In this document: positions 17,204 through 28,956 of the stretch, in pieces
Layout of the letters: every line of letters begins with the position of its first letter
Numbering within the stretch: position 1 is the stretch's first letter
Assembly: GCF_900068895.1 (NCBI RefSeq)
Contig: NZ_CDPK01000007.1
Coordinates: 72,450 to 120,235 of the forward strand
DNA: 47,786 bases
Source: Erwinia sp. ErVv1
GTDB taxonomy: Bacteria > Pseudomonadota > Gammaproteobacteria > Enterobacterales > Enterobacteriaceae
Reading direction: 5' to 3'
Made by a program: the position numbers and the translations under genes
Notes under the pieces: model-generated
The model's database searches: none
What the model was told of the DNA's origin: nothing
The model's input: only the letters and a program-made list of their open reading frames with translations

Positions 17204-20059
17204 TTACAGGGCGTTGATGATCGCCTGCTGCTCAATCAGTTTGACCTTCGCCTGCTCAAACTCAGTCATGCGCTCACGCTCTTTCGCCACGACGGCAGCA
17301 GGGGCGCGGGAGACAAAACCTTCGTTTGAGAGCTTGCTTTCGATCTTACCGATTTCCACTTCCAGCTTAGTCACTTCCTTCGCCAGACGCTCCAGCTCGG
17401 CAGCCTTATCCACCAGATCCGCCATCGGGATCAGCAGCTCGGCGCCGTCGATAATCTTGGTGACGGAAACCGGGCCTTTATCGTCGGCAGACAGCAGGCT
17501 GATGCTGGCCAGTCGCGCCAGCGATTTCAGGAAGCTGTGGTTGTCGTTAACCCGACGCACCACCTCGGCGCTGCTGGCGCGCAGCAGCACGTCCAGCGGA
17601 CGGGAAGGGGCGATGTTCATCTCGGCGCGAATATTACGCACCGCGACGATAGCCTGCTTCAGCCACTCGGTGTCGCTGAGGGCGACATCGTCAACCTTGC
17701 TGGCCTCAAAGGCCGGCATCGGTTGCAGCATGATGGTGTCATCGCTGATGTTCTTCAGCACCTTCACGCGCTGCCAGATGGTTTCGGTAATAAACGGAAT
17801 AATCGGATGCGCCAGACGCAGCAGGGCTTCCAGCACGGTAACCAGCGTATTGCGGGTGCCGCGCAGCTCTGCTTCATTTCCACCGGTCATTACCGGCTTA
17901 GCCAGCTCCAGATACCAGTCGCAGAACTGGTTCCAGGTGAACTCATACAGGATATTGGCCGCGATATCGAAGCGGTAGCTATCCAGCGCTTCGCGGTAAG
18001 CTTTCACCGTCTGGTTGAATTCGGCAAGGATCCAGCGGTCGGCCAGGGAGAGCGTCATCTCGCCGCCATTGAAGCCGCAATCCATGCCTTCGGTATTCAT
18101 CAGCACAAAGCGGCTGGCGTTCCACAGCTTGTTACAGAAGTTGCGGTAGCCCTCCAGGCGCTTCATATCCCAGTTGATATCGCGTCCGGTAGAGGCCAGC
18201 GCCGCCAGGGTGAAGCGCAGCGCATCGGTGCCATGCGGCTCAATGCCGTTCGGGAACTGCTTCTCGGTGCGCTTGCGGATTTTCTCTGCCAGCTGCGGCT
18301 GCATCATGTTGCCGGTGCGTTTAGCCACCAGATCCGGCAGCGATATCCCGTCCACCATATCCAGCGGATCGATGACGTTGCCTTTCGACTTCGACATCTT
18401 CTGCCCTTCGTCATCGCGGATCAGACCGGTCATATAGACGGTGTTAAACGGCACCTGCGGCTTGCCATCCTCATCCTTGATAAAGTGCATGGTCAGCATG
18501 ATCATGCGGGCAATCCAGAAGAAGATGATGTCGAAGCCGCTCACCAGCACGCTGGTAGGGTGGAAGGTACGCAGCGCTTCGGTATTCTCAGGCCAGCCCA
18601 GCGTTGAGAAGGTCCACAGGCCGGAGGAGAACCAGGTGTCCAGCACGTCTTCGTCCTGGCTCAGCACCAGATCGTCAGCCAGGTTATTATCGGCGCGCGC
18701 CTCAGCTTCGGTGCGGCCAACGTAAACATTGCCCTCGGTATCGTACCAGGCCGGAATGCGGTGGCCCCACCACAGCTGGCGGGAAATACACCAGTCCTGA
18801 ATATCGCGCATCCAGGAGAAGTACATGTTCTCGTACTGCTTAGGCACGAACTTGATATCACCCTGCTCAACGGCTTCCACCGCCACTTTTGCCAGGGGCG
18901 CGGTACGCACGTACCACTGATCGGTCAGCATCGGCTCAATTACCACGCCGCCGCGATCGCCATAAGGCACGGTCAGGTCGTGCGGCTTGATCTCGTCCAG
19001 CAGGCCCCGCGCATCAATGGCGGCCACCACGGCCTTACGCGCGGCAAAGCGCTCAAGCTTCTGGAATTCCGCCGGGATGGTGGGATCGCACTGGGTGGAC
19101 TCTTCCCCGTTGGTGTCATAAACCTGCGCAGATTCACGGATATCACCGTCAAAGGTCAGGATATTGATCATCGGCAGCTTGTGACGGCGGCCCACTTCGT
19201 AGTCGTTGAAGTCGTGCGCCGGGGTGATTTTCACGCAGCCGGTGCCTTTCTCCATATCCGCATGTTCGTCACCGACGATGGGAATACGGCGGTTAACCAG
19301 CGGCAGCTCAACAAATTTGCCGATCAGATCCTTGTAGCGCGGATCCTCGGGGTTAACCGCGACGCCGGTATCGCCCAGCACGGTTTCGGGGCGGGTCGTC
19401 GCCACCACCAGATAATCTTTGCCATCGGCGGTTTTAACGCCGTCGGCCAGCGGATAGCGGATATGCCACATCGAGCCTTTTGACTCGCGGTTCTCCACTT
19501 CCAGGTCGGAAATCGCCGTGCGCAGCTTAGGATCCCAGTTCACCAGGCGCTTGCCGCGATAGATCAGGTTCTCTTTGTACAGGCGCACAAAGACTTCCTT
19601 CACCGCGTTGGACAGACCTTCATCCATGGTGAAGCGCTCGCGCTCCCAGTCCACGGAGTTGCCCAGACGGCGCATCTGACGGGTAATGGTGCCGCCGGAT
19701 TCCGCCTTCCACTGCCAGATTTTGTCGATAAAGGCGTCGCGTCCGTAATCCTTACGCGTTTTACCCTCTTCAGCCGCGATTTTACGCTCCACCACCATCT
19801 GGGTCGCGATACCGGCATGGTCGGTCCCGGCCTGCCACAGGGTATTTTTACCCTGCATACGCTGGTAGCGGATCAGGGTATCCATAATGGTTTGCTGGAA
19901 TGCGTGACCCATATGCAAGCTGCCGGTGACGTTTGGCGGCGGGATCATGATGCAGAAGCTTTCCTGGCTGGTATCGCCATTCGGTTTAAAGTAGCCCTGC
20001 TTTTCCCAGTGCTCGTAAAGCGGCTGTTCGATCTCTTGCGGGTTATATGTCTTTTCCAT
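17204..20059 (-). CDS. valS: valyl-tRNA synthetase
   Basis: 951 residues, identical in length to E. coli ValS and nearly so in sequence. Class Ia synthetase: HMGH (49-52) is the HIGH motif, [10 protein letters not shown] in the second half is the KMSKS loop, and the CP1 editing domain carries [18 protein letters not shown] and the [16 protein letters not shown] block that clears Thr-tRNA(Val). A C-terminal coiled-coil (about 885-951, [24 protein letters not shown]) contacts the tRNA. It is the last gene of pepA-holC-valS, 5 bp after holC. Confidence 0.98.
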   Translation of the reverse strand: MEKTYNPQEIEQPLYEHWEKQGYFKPNGDTSQESFCIMIPPPNVTGSLHMGHAFQQTIMDTLIRYQRMQGKNTLWQAGTDHAGIATQMVVERKIAAEEGKTRKDYGRDAFIDKIWQWKAESGGTITRQMRRLGNSVDWERERFTMDEGLSNAVKEVFVRLYKENLIYRGKRLVNWDPKLRTAISDLEVENRESKGSMWHIRYPLADGVKTADGKDYLVVATTRPETVLGDTGVAVNPEDPRYKDLIGKFVELPLVNRRIPIVGDEHADMEKGTGCVKITPAHDFNDYEVGRRHKLPMINILTFDGDIRESAQVYDTNGEESTQCDPTIPAEFQKLERFAARKAVVAAIDARGLLDEIKPHDLTVPYGDRGGVVIEPMLTDQWYVRTAPLAKVAVEAVEQGDIKFVPKQYENMYFSWMRDIQDWCISRQLWWGHRIPAWYDTEGNVYVGRTEAEARADNNLADDLVLSQDEDVLDTWFSSGLWTFSTLGWPENTEALRTFHPTSVLVSGFDIIFFWIARMIMLTMHFIKDEDGKPQVPFNTVYMTGLIRDDEGQKMSKSKGNVIDPLDMVDGISLPDLVAKRTGNMMQPQLAEKIRKRTEKQFPNGIEPHGTDALRFTLAALASTGRDINWDMKRLEGYRNFCNKLWNASRFVLMNTEGMDCGFNGGEMTLSLADRWILAEFNQTVKAYREALDSYRFDIAANILYEFTWNQFCDWYLELAKPVMTGGNEAELRGTRNTLVTVLEALLRLAHPIIPFITETIWQRVKVLKNISDDTIMLQPMPAFEASKVDDVALSDTEWLKQAIVAVRNIRAEMNIAPSRPLDVLLRASSAEVVRRVNDNHSFLKSLARLASISLLSADDKGPVSVTKIIDGAELLIPMADLVDKAAELERLAKEVTKLEVEIGKIESKLSNEGFVSRAPAAVVAKERERMTEFEQAKVKLIEQQAIINAL

Positions 20060-20064
20060 GTCTG

Positions 20065-20523
20065 CTATATCGTTGGCGGCCCGGGCGGCGTGGCCGTATT
20101 CAAGTGGAATCCAACGCTGCGATACGTTTTATAACGATCGCGCGCCAGCTGTTTCAAATTTTCTTCATAAGGCACGAAGTCTATCACTTCATGGAAAGCA
20201 GTAGCAAAATCTGCAAACTGCGGCAGCAGGCTGATCAGCAGATCGCGCGGCGCATTACCGCGACGCTGCGGCCAGGCCAGCTCGACCGGGGCGCCGTATT
20301 TTGGCCCTTCTCCCGCCAGATTATGCGGGACAAAGGCGCTGGCCGGACGCTTCCACAGCGCCTCGTCCAGCCTGACAGCCTGGGCTTCGTCTTCACAGGC
20401 CACCAGTACGCGCTTCCCCTCACGCCAGTGAAGTCCCGCCAGGTCGCAGACCAGCGCCTCAAGGGCGCTGAGTCCGTCAACCGGCGTATCGGTTTCCAGC
20501 AGGTAGAAGGTGGCGTTTTTCAT
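20065..20523 (-). CDS. holC: DNA polymerase III chi subunit
   Basis: 152 residues, similar throughout to E. coli Hol[52 protein letters not shown] and [22 protein letters not shown]. Chi joins psi in the clamp loader and binds SSB, helping primase hand-off. It is squeezed between pepA and valS with 5-bp gaps on each side, the standard enterobacterial arrangement. Confidence 0.96.
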   Translation of the reverse strand: MKNATFYLLETDTPVDGLSALEALVCDLAGLHWREGKRVLVACEDEAQAVRLDEALWKRPASAFVPHNLAGEGPKYGAPVELAWPQRRGNAPRDLLISLLPQFADFATAFHEVIDFVPYEENLKQLARDRYKTYRSVGFHLNTATPPGPPTI

Positions 20524-20528
20524 TACCG

Positions 20529-22052
<1,524 letters not shown>

Positions 22053-22149
22053 TTAAAGACAACGGCGCCTGCTGCGGCTAGAATGGTGCGCTTTCGTCAC
22101 GCGTAACGCCGTGGCACCGCGCCGTTAGGCTAACGGGCAACTTTTAGTT

Positions 22150-22177
22150 TTGGTGATCACCCGTCACTGGGTAGAAT
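22150..22177 (+). promoter_or_regulatory. possible lptFG promoter
   Basis: TTGGTG (22150-22155), 16 bp, TAGAAT (22172-22177). It lies about 140 bp before the chosen lptF start and is divergent from pepA. Confidence 0.35.
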
Positions 22178-22316
22178 GGTTTTAGCACCACCAGAACACG
22201 ATTATTGTCATACTATTTTAGCTATGACCATGGCCATCAATGAGAATAAATGGCGTATAAGCGATGAAACTAGCGATTTTCCTGCAAAAAGACAAGTTTT
22301 CACAGGCGTACTCAGC

Positions 22317-23417
22317 GTGATCATCATTAGATATCTGGTCCGGGAAACGCTCAAGAGCCAGCTGGCTATCCTTTTTATCCTGCTGCTAATCTTCTTTTGT
22401 CAGAAGTTAGTCAGGATTTTAGGCGCAGCGGCGGACGGCGAAGTACCCACAAATTTAGTCCTGACTTTACTGGGTCTTGGTATTTCGGAAATGGCTCAGC
22501 TAATTCTGCCGCTAAGCCTGTTTTTAGCCATTTTAATGACCTTCGGGCGGCTCTATACCGAAAGTGAAATCACCGTTATGCACGCCTGCGGATTGAGCAA
22601 GGCGGTGCTGGTGAAAGCTGCAATGGTGCTAATGCTGATCACCGCCGCCGTAGCCGCTGCCAACGTCGCCTGGCTTGGGCCGTGGTCGGCGCGCGATCAG
22701 AACGAAGTGACCAAAAACGCCAAGGCTAACCCCGGCGCGGCGGCGCTGGCAGCGGGGCAGTTCCAGCAGTCGGGCGACGGGCAGGCGGTACTCTTTATCG
22801 AAAACGTGAAGGGTAACACCTTCGGCAACGTCTTCCTCGCGCAGCTGCGGCCAAAAGACAATGCGCGTCCCTCTGTGGTGGTGGCGGACAAAGGCCATAT
22901 GTCGCAGCGCCATGACGGATCGCAGGTGGTGACCCTGGATAACGGTACGCGCTTCGAGGGCACGGCGATGCTGCGTGACTTCCGCATTACCGATTTCAAA
23001 AACTATCAGGCGATTATCGGGCATCAGGAAGTGCTGCTTGACCCGAACGACGCCGAGCAGATGTCGTTCAGCGCCCTGCGGCACTCCACCAAGCCGGACT
23101 TTATCAGCGAGCTCCACTGGCGACTGACGCTGGTCTTCTCCGTGCTGGTAATGGCGCTGATGGTGGTGCCGCTTAGCGTGGTTAACCCACGTCAGGGCCG
23201 GGTGCTCTCCATGCTGCCCGCGATGCTGCTCTACCTGATTTTCTTCCTGCTGCAAAGCTCCCTGCGCTCCAGCGGCGCGAAAGGGCGGCTGGATCCGGCG
23301 CTGTGGATGTGGGTAGTCAATTTGGGGTATCTGGCGCTGGCGGTGCTGCTTAACCTGTGGGATACGGTGCCGATGCGACGTATTCGCGCGCGCTTCAGCA
23401 AGGGAGGCTCCGTCTGA
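22317..23417 (+). CDS. lptF: LPS export permease LptF
   Basis: 366 residues from GTG 22317 (MIIIRYLVRETLKSQLAILFILLLIFFCQKLVRILG). That start matches E. coli LptF; the frame is open 141 bp further upstream, but that extension has no family similarity. LptF and LptG form the inner-membrane dimer that extracts LPS and, with the LptB ATPase, pushes it along the LptC-A-D bridge. Three N-terminal helices (about 12-32, 55-75, 100-122), a periplasmic beta-jellyroll (about 130-265) and three C-terminal helices (about 270-355, with VVPLSVVNPRQGRVLSMLPAMLLYL) are seen. The ribosome site is weak. Confidence 0.94.
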   Translation: MIIIRYLVRETLKSQLAILFILLLIFFCQKLVRILGAAADGEVPTNLVLTLLGLGISEMAQLILPLSLFLAILMTFGRLYTESEITVMHACGLSKAVLVKAAMVLMLITAAVAAANVAWLGPWSARDQNEVTKNAKANPGAAALAAGQFQQSGDGQAVLFIENVKGNTFGNVFLAQLRPKDNARPSVVVADKGHMSQRHDGSQVVTLDNGTRFEGTAMLRDFRITDFKNYQAIIGHQEVLLDPNDAEQMSFSALRHSTKPDFISELHWRLTLVFSVLVMALMVVPLSVVNPRQGRVLSMLPAMLLYLIFFLLQSSLRSSGAKGRLDPALWMWVVNLGYLALAVLLNLWDTVPMRRIRARFSKGGSV

Positions 23418-24493
23418 TGTTTGGCGTACTCGACAGATATATCGGTAAAACGATTTTCAACACCATCATGGCGACGCTGTTTATGCTGGTGTCGCTCTCC
23501 GGCATCATCAAGTTTGTCGATCAGCTGCGTAAAACCGGCCAGGGTGACTACACCGCGGTCGGTGCCGGGCTTTACACCCTGCTCAGCGTGCCGAAGGACA
23601 TTGAGATCTTCTTCCCCATGGCGGCACTGCTTGGCGCGCTGCTCGGGCTGGGTACGCTGGCCCAGCGCAGCGAGCTGGTGGTGATGCAGGCGTCCGGCTT
23701 TACCCGCATGCAGATTGCCGCGTCGGTGATGAAAACCGCCATTCCGCTGGTGCTGCTGACCATGGCGGTCGGCGAATTTGTTGCGCCGCAGGGCGAGCAG
23801 ATGGCGCGTAACTACCGTGCGCAGCAGATGATTGGCGGTTCGCTGCTCTCCACGCAGAACGGCCTGTGGGCGAAGGACGGGCGTAGCTTTATCTTTATCG
23901 AGCGGCTGAAGGACAACAGCGAACTGGGGGGCATCAGTATCTATAACTTTGATAAAGATCGCCGCCTGCAATCGGTGCGCTATGCGGCCTCGGCGAAATA
24001 TAATGCCAGTGAAAAGCTGTGGGACCTGTCGGAAGTGGAGCAGTCCGATCTGACCGACCCGAAACAGGTGACCGGCAGCCAGACGCTGAGCGGCCAGTGG
24101 AAAACCTCCCTGACGCCGGACAAGCTGGGCGTGGTGGCGCTGGACCCGGATGCGCTGTCGATTAGCGGGCTGTATAACTATTCGAAGTACCTTAAGCAGA
24201 GCGGCCAGGTTGCCGGACGCTACCAGCTGAATATGTGGAGCAAAATCTTCCAGCCGCTGTCGGTGGCGGTGATGATGCTGATGGCGCTGTCGTTTATTTT
24301 CGGCCCGCTGCGCAGCGTATCCATGGGGATGCGGGTGGTAACCGGCATCAGCTTCGGCTTCCTGTTCTACGTGCTGGACCAGATATTTGGCCCGCTGAGC
24401 CTGGTCTACAATATCCCACCGGTTTTGGGAGCGCTGCTGCCGAGCGCCGTTTTCTTCGCCATTAGCATGATGATGCTGCTTAAGCGCCGATAG
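23417..24493 (+). CDS. lptG: LPS export permease LptG
   Basis: 358 residues from ATG 23417, which overlaps the lptF stop by one base (TGATG) and follows AGGGAGG. MFGVLDRYIGKTIFNTIMATLFMLVSLSGIIKFVDQLRKTGQGDY is the LptG N-terminus, and the jellyroll domain lies at about 130-260. Helices 4-6 include VMMLMALSFIFGPLRSVSMGMRVVTGISFGFLFYVLDQIFGPLSLVY in two pieces. Partner of LptF in the LPS transporter. A strong terminator follows after about 70 bp. Confidence 0.96.
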   Translation: MFGVLDRYIGKTIFNTIMATLFMLVSLSGIIKFVDQLRKTGQGDYTAVGAGLYTLLSVPKDIEIFFPMAALLGALLGLGTLAQRSELVVMQASGFTRMQIAASVMKTAIPLVLLTMAVGEFVAPQGEQMARNYRAQQMIGGSLLSTQNGLWAKDGRSFIFIERLKDNSELGGISIYNFDKDRRLQSVRYAASAKYNASEKLWDLSEVEQSDLTDPKQVTGSQTLSGQWKTSLTPDKLGVVALDPDALSISGLYNYSKYLKQSGQVAGRYQLNMWSKIFQPLSVAVMMLMALSFIFGPLRSVSMGMRVVTGISFGFLFYVLDQIFGPLSLVYNIPPVLGALLPSAVFFAISMMMLLKRR

Positions 24494-24564
24494 GTGTTGC
24501 ACAGGGCGGACAGGTAGCAAAAATGCAGACGGCGCTCTGGTTATACCGGGGTGGCAGATGAGAG

Positions 24565-24602
24565 AAAAGGGGCGGAAATCTAAGATTTTCGCCCCTTTTT
24601 TT
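24565..24602. terminator. bidirectional terminator lptG/yjiN
   Basis: AAAGGGGCG pairs with CGCCCCTTT, the stem extended through AAATC/GATTT around a tiny loop. A T run follows on the plus strand and an A run precedes it, so both convergent genes could use it. Confidence 0.85.
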
Positions 24603-24632
24603 AACTGTGAATTCCTGAGCTGGCCACGGTAA

Positions 24633-25934
24633 TCAATACCCCGAACGCAGCGTTTCAATCGCCACCGGCACCATCGACAGCAGCCACAGGATCAGGCCAA
24701 TAACGCCGCCCACTACCGTGCCGTTAATGCGGATACGCTGAAGGTCCTTACCGATATTCAGCTCAACCTGATGCGACATATCCTTCGCGTCCCAGCTTTT
24801 CACCGTATCGCTGATATGGCGGCTGAGGAACGCCGAGAACTCTGGTGCGACGCCCATGGCGGCCTCCTCCAGATGCTGATTGAGCGAGGCGCGCAGATGC
24901 GTATCCTGCACCAGCGTTTCGCCCAGCCACTGCCCGGCCGCGCTCACCTTTGCATGCAGCACCGAATCTGACTTATCCAGATCGGCCTTCAGCCAGCCGC
25001 GCAGATCGCCCCACAGCTGGCTGATATAGGTATTCAGCGCTTCGTCCTGCTTGAGGTAGTCCTTAATCTCTTCCGCCTTAAGCTGCATTTCCGGGTCGCT
25101 TTTCAGGCGGCTAATCAGCCGCTCCACGGCGCGATTGAAGCCCTGACGGATCTCATGGGCGCCATCCTGCTCGATGTCGTTAAGGATAGACCTCACCGCG
25201 TTGGCGGCCATCTCGGCACTCTTTTCGCCCACCCATTCGGTGGGCAGCATCTTCTCCTTAAGCGGATGTTCGCGCTTAAGCCAGCGCATCACCTGTGCGG
25301 CGATAAAGTCATGGGTGGCGGGCTTATTCACCAGTTGCAACAGCTGGCTGATGGCATCGTCCAGCAGCGCCTGATGGCGGTTATTTTTGGTCAGACTCTC
25401 CAGCACCATCGCCGCCGACTGCGACAGATCGACCTTATCGATCGCCTTGTGAATGGCACGACGCATAAACGCCTGGATGCGCTGGTCGTCCGCGAGGTCG
25501 AGGAAGCCTCGGACCATCTTCAGCAGATACCCGCCCAGCCGTTCAGCGTTCTCCGGGGTACGCAGCCAGCTGGCCATCATCTGCGCCGGATCGTGACGGC
25601 GAATCAGCGTCAGCAGGGCATCGGTATTAAGAAACTTATCCTGCACGAACAGCGCCAGATTATCGGCGATACGCTCCTTATTGCGCGGGATAATGGCGGT
25701 ATGGCGACCCACCAGCGGGATCGGCACCCGGCGAAACAGCGCGCTTACCGCAAACCAGTCTGCCAGCGCGCCCACCATCGACGCCTCTGCGACAGACTTC
25801 AGCGCCCCCACCCAGCGGCTGGCCGGGAACCACAGGGGATAAAGCACGGTAGCAATAAAAAGCACTGCCGCGCCGCACAGCAGCATCAGGGGCAGACGTT
25901 TGGCCTTAAGTAACTCAGCTTCTTTATCCTTCAC
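24633..25934 (-). CDS. yjiN: DUF445 inner-membrane protein YjiN
   Basis: 433 residues beginning at a GTG that follows AAGGAG. DUF445 family: an N-terminal hydrophobic segment (about 14-36), the conserved block [43 protein letters not shown] (in two parts at about 49-92), a long helical middle region, and a C-terminal hydrophobic anchor (about 402-425). The topology suggests a large helical domain held at the membrane by both ends. The function is not known to me; the name follows E. coli YjiN. Confidence 0.85.
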   Translation of the reverse strand: MKDKEAELLKAKRLPLMLLCGAAVLFIATVLYPLWFPASRWVGALKSVAEASMVGALADWFAVSALFRRVPIPLVGRHTAIIPRNKERIADNLALFVQDKFLNTDALLTLIRRHDPAQMMASWLRTPENAERLGGYLLKMVRGFLDLADDQRIQAFMRRAIHKAIDKVDLSQSAAMVLESLTKNNRHQALLDDAISQLLQLVNKPATHDFIAAQVMRWLKREHPLKEKMLPTEWVGEKSAEMAANAVRSILNDIEQDGAHEIRQGFNRAVERLISRLKSDPEMQLKAEEIKDYLKQDEALNTYISQLWGDLRGWLKADLDKSDSVLHAKVSAAGQWLGETLVQDTHLRASLNQHLEEAAMGVAPEFSAFLSRHISDTVKSWDAKDMSHQVELNIGKDLQRIRINGTVVGGVIGLILWLLSMVPVAIETLRSGY

Positions 25935-26086
25935 GTCGGAGGCTCCTTGTTGGTATCACGGGCGTAAGCAACCCACAGGTTAACAGCCTGGCGAGGGATT
26001 GTCCTTTTCGGTCACATGCAGAGTGTGAGAAGCAGTAGGGCGCAGACGCGAGAGGGGCGCGGGAGGATTTTCTATAGAGATAACAA

Positions 26087-26105
26087 GAGCCACATGCTGT
26101 GGCTC
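26087..26105 (-). terminator. yjjA terminator
   Basis: GAGCCACA/TGTGGCTC stem with a 3-nt loop, followed on the minus strand by TTGTTATC. It lies 36 bp after the yjjA stop. Confidence 0.6.
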
Positions 26106-26140
26106 CTGATAAGGGCAATGGAGGGACAGCTCCGAAGAGA

Positions 26141-26647
26141 CTAGGAGATAAACTGCTTGCCCTGCTTCAGCACCAGATCGCAGGCTTTGGTTTTCACCTT
26201 CTTGCCCAGCGCGGTATTCCCCAGGCTACTCAGGTTAACCTGCTGATTGTTGCCGGTATTCAGCAGACCCATCAGGCCCTGCTTATAATCGGTGGTTTCC
26301 TGCTGCTTAGTGGTGTCCGTCAGGCCAAGCTTGCTCATCAGCTGGTCTTTCACCGAGCTGACGTTGTTATCCACCACGTTATTCTTCACGCAGTACTGCA
26401 ACACGCCAGCGGCATTGGTCATGCTATTGGAGCTCAGCGACTGATTACCGCCGTTCAGCAGACCCGTCAGCGCGCCCATGGAGGTGCCGGTCTGCGAGGT
26501 GGAGCCAGACGTGCCGGATTCAGAATTCTGGCTGAGCGAACTGGCCGCGCTGCTCAGCTGGTCCTGCCAGCTTGCCGCCGAGGCTGCACCCGCCAGCAGG
26601 GTGGAAGAGAGTGCCATTGCCAGTACCATCTTAGACGTTGCTTTCAT
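26141..26647 (-). CDS. yjjA: DUF2501 secreted protein YjjA
   Basis: 168 residues with a clear signal peptide (MKATSKMVLAMALSSTLLAGAASAASW, cleavage after ASA at about 24). The mature part begins with a Ser/Thr/Gln-rich stretch (about 30-60) and continues with the DUF2501 pattern VLQYCVKNNVV, KDQLMSKLGL, GLMGLLNTGN and KKVKTKACDLVLKQGKQFI. The two cysteines could form a disulfide in the periplasm. The function is not known to me. Similar to E. coli YjjA. Confidence 0.8.
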   Translation of the reverse strand: MKATSKMVLAMALSSTLLAGAASAASWQDQLSSAASSLSQNSESGTSGSTSQTGTSMGALTGLLNGGNQSLSSNSMTNAAGVLQYCVKNNVVDNNVSSVKDQLMSKLGLTDTTKQQETTDYKQGLMGLLNTGNNQQVNLSSLGNTALGKKVKTKACDLVLKQGKQFIS

Positions 26648-26894
26648 GCTATACCCTTGTATTTGTTATCCGGTGCCGCTGCCAGATGCGCTTTCGCTAA
26701 CCGCCGGCACGGCAACCCATTTTCATTCCATTGGGACAGCACAATAGCCGCCAGGTTCCCGCGCGCACATATCACCCGCCACGAGGGGTAAGTGTTTAAG
26801 AGTAATCTCAGTAAGGTTAAGAAGGCAGGGGCAAAGACCCAGGACTAAAGCGCTCTATTTTTCACCACTCAACGAACGTCCTAAAGGATTTAGG

Positions 26895-26922
26895 TTGCGC
26901 AGGGTAGCCGTAACGGTATAAT
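26895..26922 (+). promoter_or_regulatory. leuX promoter
   Basis: TTGCGC (26895-26900), 16 bp, perfect TATAAT (26917-26922), 28 bp before the tRNA. Confidence 0.6.
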
Positions 26923-26950
26923 CCACCTCGTTTTCCGCATACCCTTCAGT

Positions 26951-27035
26951 GCCGAAGTGGCGAAATCGGTAGACGCAGTTGATTCAAAATCAACCGCCGC
27001 AAGGCGTGCCGGTTCGATTCCGGCCTTCGGCACCA
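26951..27035 (+). tRNA. leuX: tRNA-Leu (anticodon CAA)
   Basis: 85 nt with the CCA encoded. The acceptor stem GCCGAAG pairs with CTTCGGC, the anticodon stem-loop is GTTGA-TTCAAAA-TCAAC with anticodon CAA, and a long class II variable arm (CCGCCGCAAGGCG) and T-arm GCCGG-TTCGATT-CCGGC follow. It reads UUG codons. The E. coli counterpart leuX is a known integration hotspot, and here a P4-type integrase gene follows within 200 bp. The 3' end is duplicated 20.4 kb downstream. Confidence 0.97.
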
Positions 27036-27088
27036 ATGGTATGTAAATAGACCTCAACTGAGGTCTTTTTTTATGCCTAAAATCCAGT
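27013..27088. repeat. attL: leuX 3' end plus terminator, copied at 47452-47526
   Basis: From the T-loop of the tRNA to about 53 bp past its end, this stretch matches 47452-47526 with a few substitutions and one 1-nt gap. It includes the leuX terminator (27050-27072: GACCTC-AACT-GAGGTC-T7). The repeat marks the left end of the integrated island. Confidence 0.85.
27050..27072 (+). terminator. leuX terminator
   Basis: GACCTC/GAGGTC stem, 4-nt loop, seven T residues, 15 bp after the tRNA. Duplicated at 47488-47510. Confidence 0.8.
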
Positions 27089-27158
27089 CCCCGCAAGGCT
27101 TTCCTCGCTTTTTCACTCAACCTAAGTCAACCTGATTCAATCTACATCAACTTACTGA

Positions 27159-27208
27159 TGTGGGTACAACTGCGGGTATATCCCGGTTCGATAATGTTTG
27201 TACCCACA
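27159..27208. promoter_or_regulatory. putative integrase arm-type/operator sites, left end
   Basis: TGTGGGTACAA at 27159-27169 is perfectly inverted at 27198-27208, with GCGGGTATA (27172-27180) between. The first 22 bp recur at the right end of the island (47377-47398) with one mismatch. The block sits 25 bp before the integrase start, fitting a role in recombination, autorepression of int, or both. Confidence 0.55.
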
Positions 27209-27233
27209 CAGAACCCTTGAAAGGATACTCATC

Positions 27234-28493
27234 ATGGCTCTGAGTGATGTGAAGGTTCGTTCGGCTAAGCCTGAAGCAAAAGCCTATAAACTAACTGACG
27301 GTGAAGGCATGGTTTTGCTGGTTCACCCTAACGGTTCCAAATATTGGCGTCTTCGTTATCGCTTCGGCGGTAAAGAGAAGATGCTAGCGCTGGGGAAATA
27401 TCCCGAAGTCTCGCTGGCGGATGCCAGGGCACGCAGGGATGAGGCCCGTAAGCTATTAGCTAATGACGTCGATCCCAGTGAGAACAAGAAAGCCGTTAAG
27501 GTAGAGCAGGAGCAAGAGGCAATAACGTTTGAAGTGGTCGCCAGAGACTGGCATGCCAGCAATCAGAAGTGGTCTGCATCGCATAGCGCTCGTGTATTGA
27601 AAAGCCTCGAAGATAATCTCTTTGCTGCCATCGGTAAGCGGAACATTGCTGAATTGAAGACACGGGATTTGCTTGTACCCATCAAAGCGGTGGAGTCATC
27701 CGGGCGTCTTGAAGTCGCCGCCCGTTTGCAGCAGCGGACTACCGCTATTATGCGCTTTGCCGTTCAGAGCGGCTTAATTGACTACAATCCCGCGCAAGAG
27801 ATTGCCGGTGCGGTTGCTACGGTGAAAAGACAGCATCGTGCTGCTCTGGAACTCAATCGCATACCTGAATTACTTCACCGTATCGATCACTACTCTGGCA
27901 GACCGTTAACCCGACTGGCTGTCGAACTCACGTTGTTGGTTTTCATTCGTTCAAGTGAACTGCGTTTTGCTCGCTGGTCTGAAGTAGATTTTGAAACGGC
28001 CATGTGGACGATTCCAAGTGAACGTGAACCGTTGGAAGGTGTTAAGCATTCTCAGCGTGGTTCAAAGATGCGGACGCCCCATCTTGTTCCCTTATCGAGT
28101 CAGGCCTTAGCTATTCTGGAAAAGATCAAAAGCATGAGCGGGAATCGTAAGCTGATTTTTGTTGGTGATCACGATCCGCGTAAACCCCTAAGTGAGAATA
28201 CGGTGAACAAGGCTTTGCGAGTGATGGGCTATGATACGAAAACAGAAGTCTGTGGGCATGGTTTCAGGACGATGGCGTGTAGTTCACTTATTGAATCAGG
28301 ATTGTGGTCGAGGGATGCAGTGGAGCGGCAGATGAGTCACCAGGAGCGTAGTTCTGTACGGGCAGCTTACATCCATAAGGCGGAGCATCTGGGCGAGAGG
28401 AGGCTAATGTTGCAGTGGTGGGCTGATTATCTGGATATTAATCGAGAAAAAGCAATTAGTCCGTTTGACTTTGCTAAGTTGAAGACCGAGTAA
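27234..28493 (+). CDS. P4-type tyrosine integrase of the leuX island
   Basis: 419 residues from ATG 27234 (MALSDVKVRSAKPEAKAYKLTDGEGMVLLV) after AAAGGA. Upstream in-frame codons back to 27198 lie within the putative operator and are disfavoured. N-terminal arm-binding domain (about 5-90, DUF4102 type), core-binding domain (about 95-195) and catalytic domain (about 205-400) follow. Catalytic residues: R239 in FIRSSELR, H342-x-x-R345 in CGHGFR, H369 and nucleophile Y379 in AAYIHKAEHLGERR. All are intact, so the protein could excise the island by recombining the repeats at 27013 and 47452. No Xis is recognised except possibly AlpA at 38954. Confidence 0.93.
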   Translation: MALSDVKVRSAKPEAKAYKLTDGEGMVLLVHPNGSKYWRLRYRFGGKEKMLALGKYPEVSLADARARRDEARKLLANDVDPSENKKAVKVEQEQEAITFEVVARDWHASNQKWSASHSARVLKSLEDNLFAAIGKRNIAELKTRDLLVPIKAVESSGRLEVAARLQQRTTAIMRFAVQSGLIDYNPAQEIAGAVATVKRQHRAALELNRIPELLHRIDHYSGRPLTRLAVELTLLVFIRSSELRFARWSEVDFETAMWTIPSEREPLEGVKHSQRGSKMRTPHLVPLSSQALAILEKIKSMSGNRKLIFVGDHDPRKPLSENTVNKALRVMGYDTKTEVCGHGFRTMACSSLIESGLWSRDAVERQMSHQERSSVRAAYIHKAEHLGERRLMLQWWADYLDINREKAISPFDFAKLKTE

Positions 28494-28496
28494 ATT

Positions 28497-28956
28497 TAGC
28501 CAACGAGAACGATTTGGTATCCACCAAACGGAAAGCCATTTTTGGCATGTATAAATATGCGCTCTATCTGGAGGGAAGACGGGATAGGGGGCACGTGTAT
28601 GCGATAATCTTGAATGATATTACACACATTATTTAACAAGAGTGCATAAAAGCACGCAGTCTTTAAAAATGTCTGTGCATGTTTTTTATTGTTCGATTGT
28701 TTTTTTCTTTCTTTAAAATCAATTGGTTGAGTGGCGAGAGTATGGTTTTTTTGCACTTAAACCAAGGCAAAGCCTCTCTGTAGACCCGCTACTGCATTAT
28801 TTTTTGGTTTACATTCTGATCTTTTTGCTCAATCATAGCTTCACCACTCCACTTTTATCTCTGTACATAAACTACAGAGTTAAGTGGTGAGGTGCGACAG
28901 ACTGCAATCTGTCGCGTTGACTCAAACCCAAACGTCTAAATTAGGAGATTAAATCT
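28497..28956. other. AT-rich leader of the restriction operon with an 8-bp hairpin
   Basis: No convincing gene is seen. Near its right end GCGACAGA (28894-28901) is perfectly inverted as TCTGTCGC (28908-28915) around CTGCAA, 42 bp before the first gene of the operon. It has no T run after it and occurs once, so it is a candidate operator or leader-RNA structure, not a terminator. Confidence 0.45.

Noticed and set aside
22176-22316. N-terminal extension of lptF
   Set aside because: E. coli LptF starts at MIIIRYLVRETLKSQ; the extension is not membrane-like and lies in the promoter region.
23231-24658. 475-codon open frame on the minus strand across lptG
   Set aside because: It is antisense to a complete, conserved lptG. 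The product is rich in His, Gln and Arg, the usual shadow of a GC-rich gene.
28496-28756. 86-codon minus-strand frame after the integrase
   Set aside because: Low-complexity lysine/asparagine-rich start, no ribosome site, AT-rich DNA and no family resemblance.
28894-28915. CRISPR repeat next to a Cas2-like gene
   Set aside because: The palindrome occurs only once, there are no spacers and no cas1 or effector gene, so it is not a CRISPR array.
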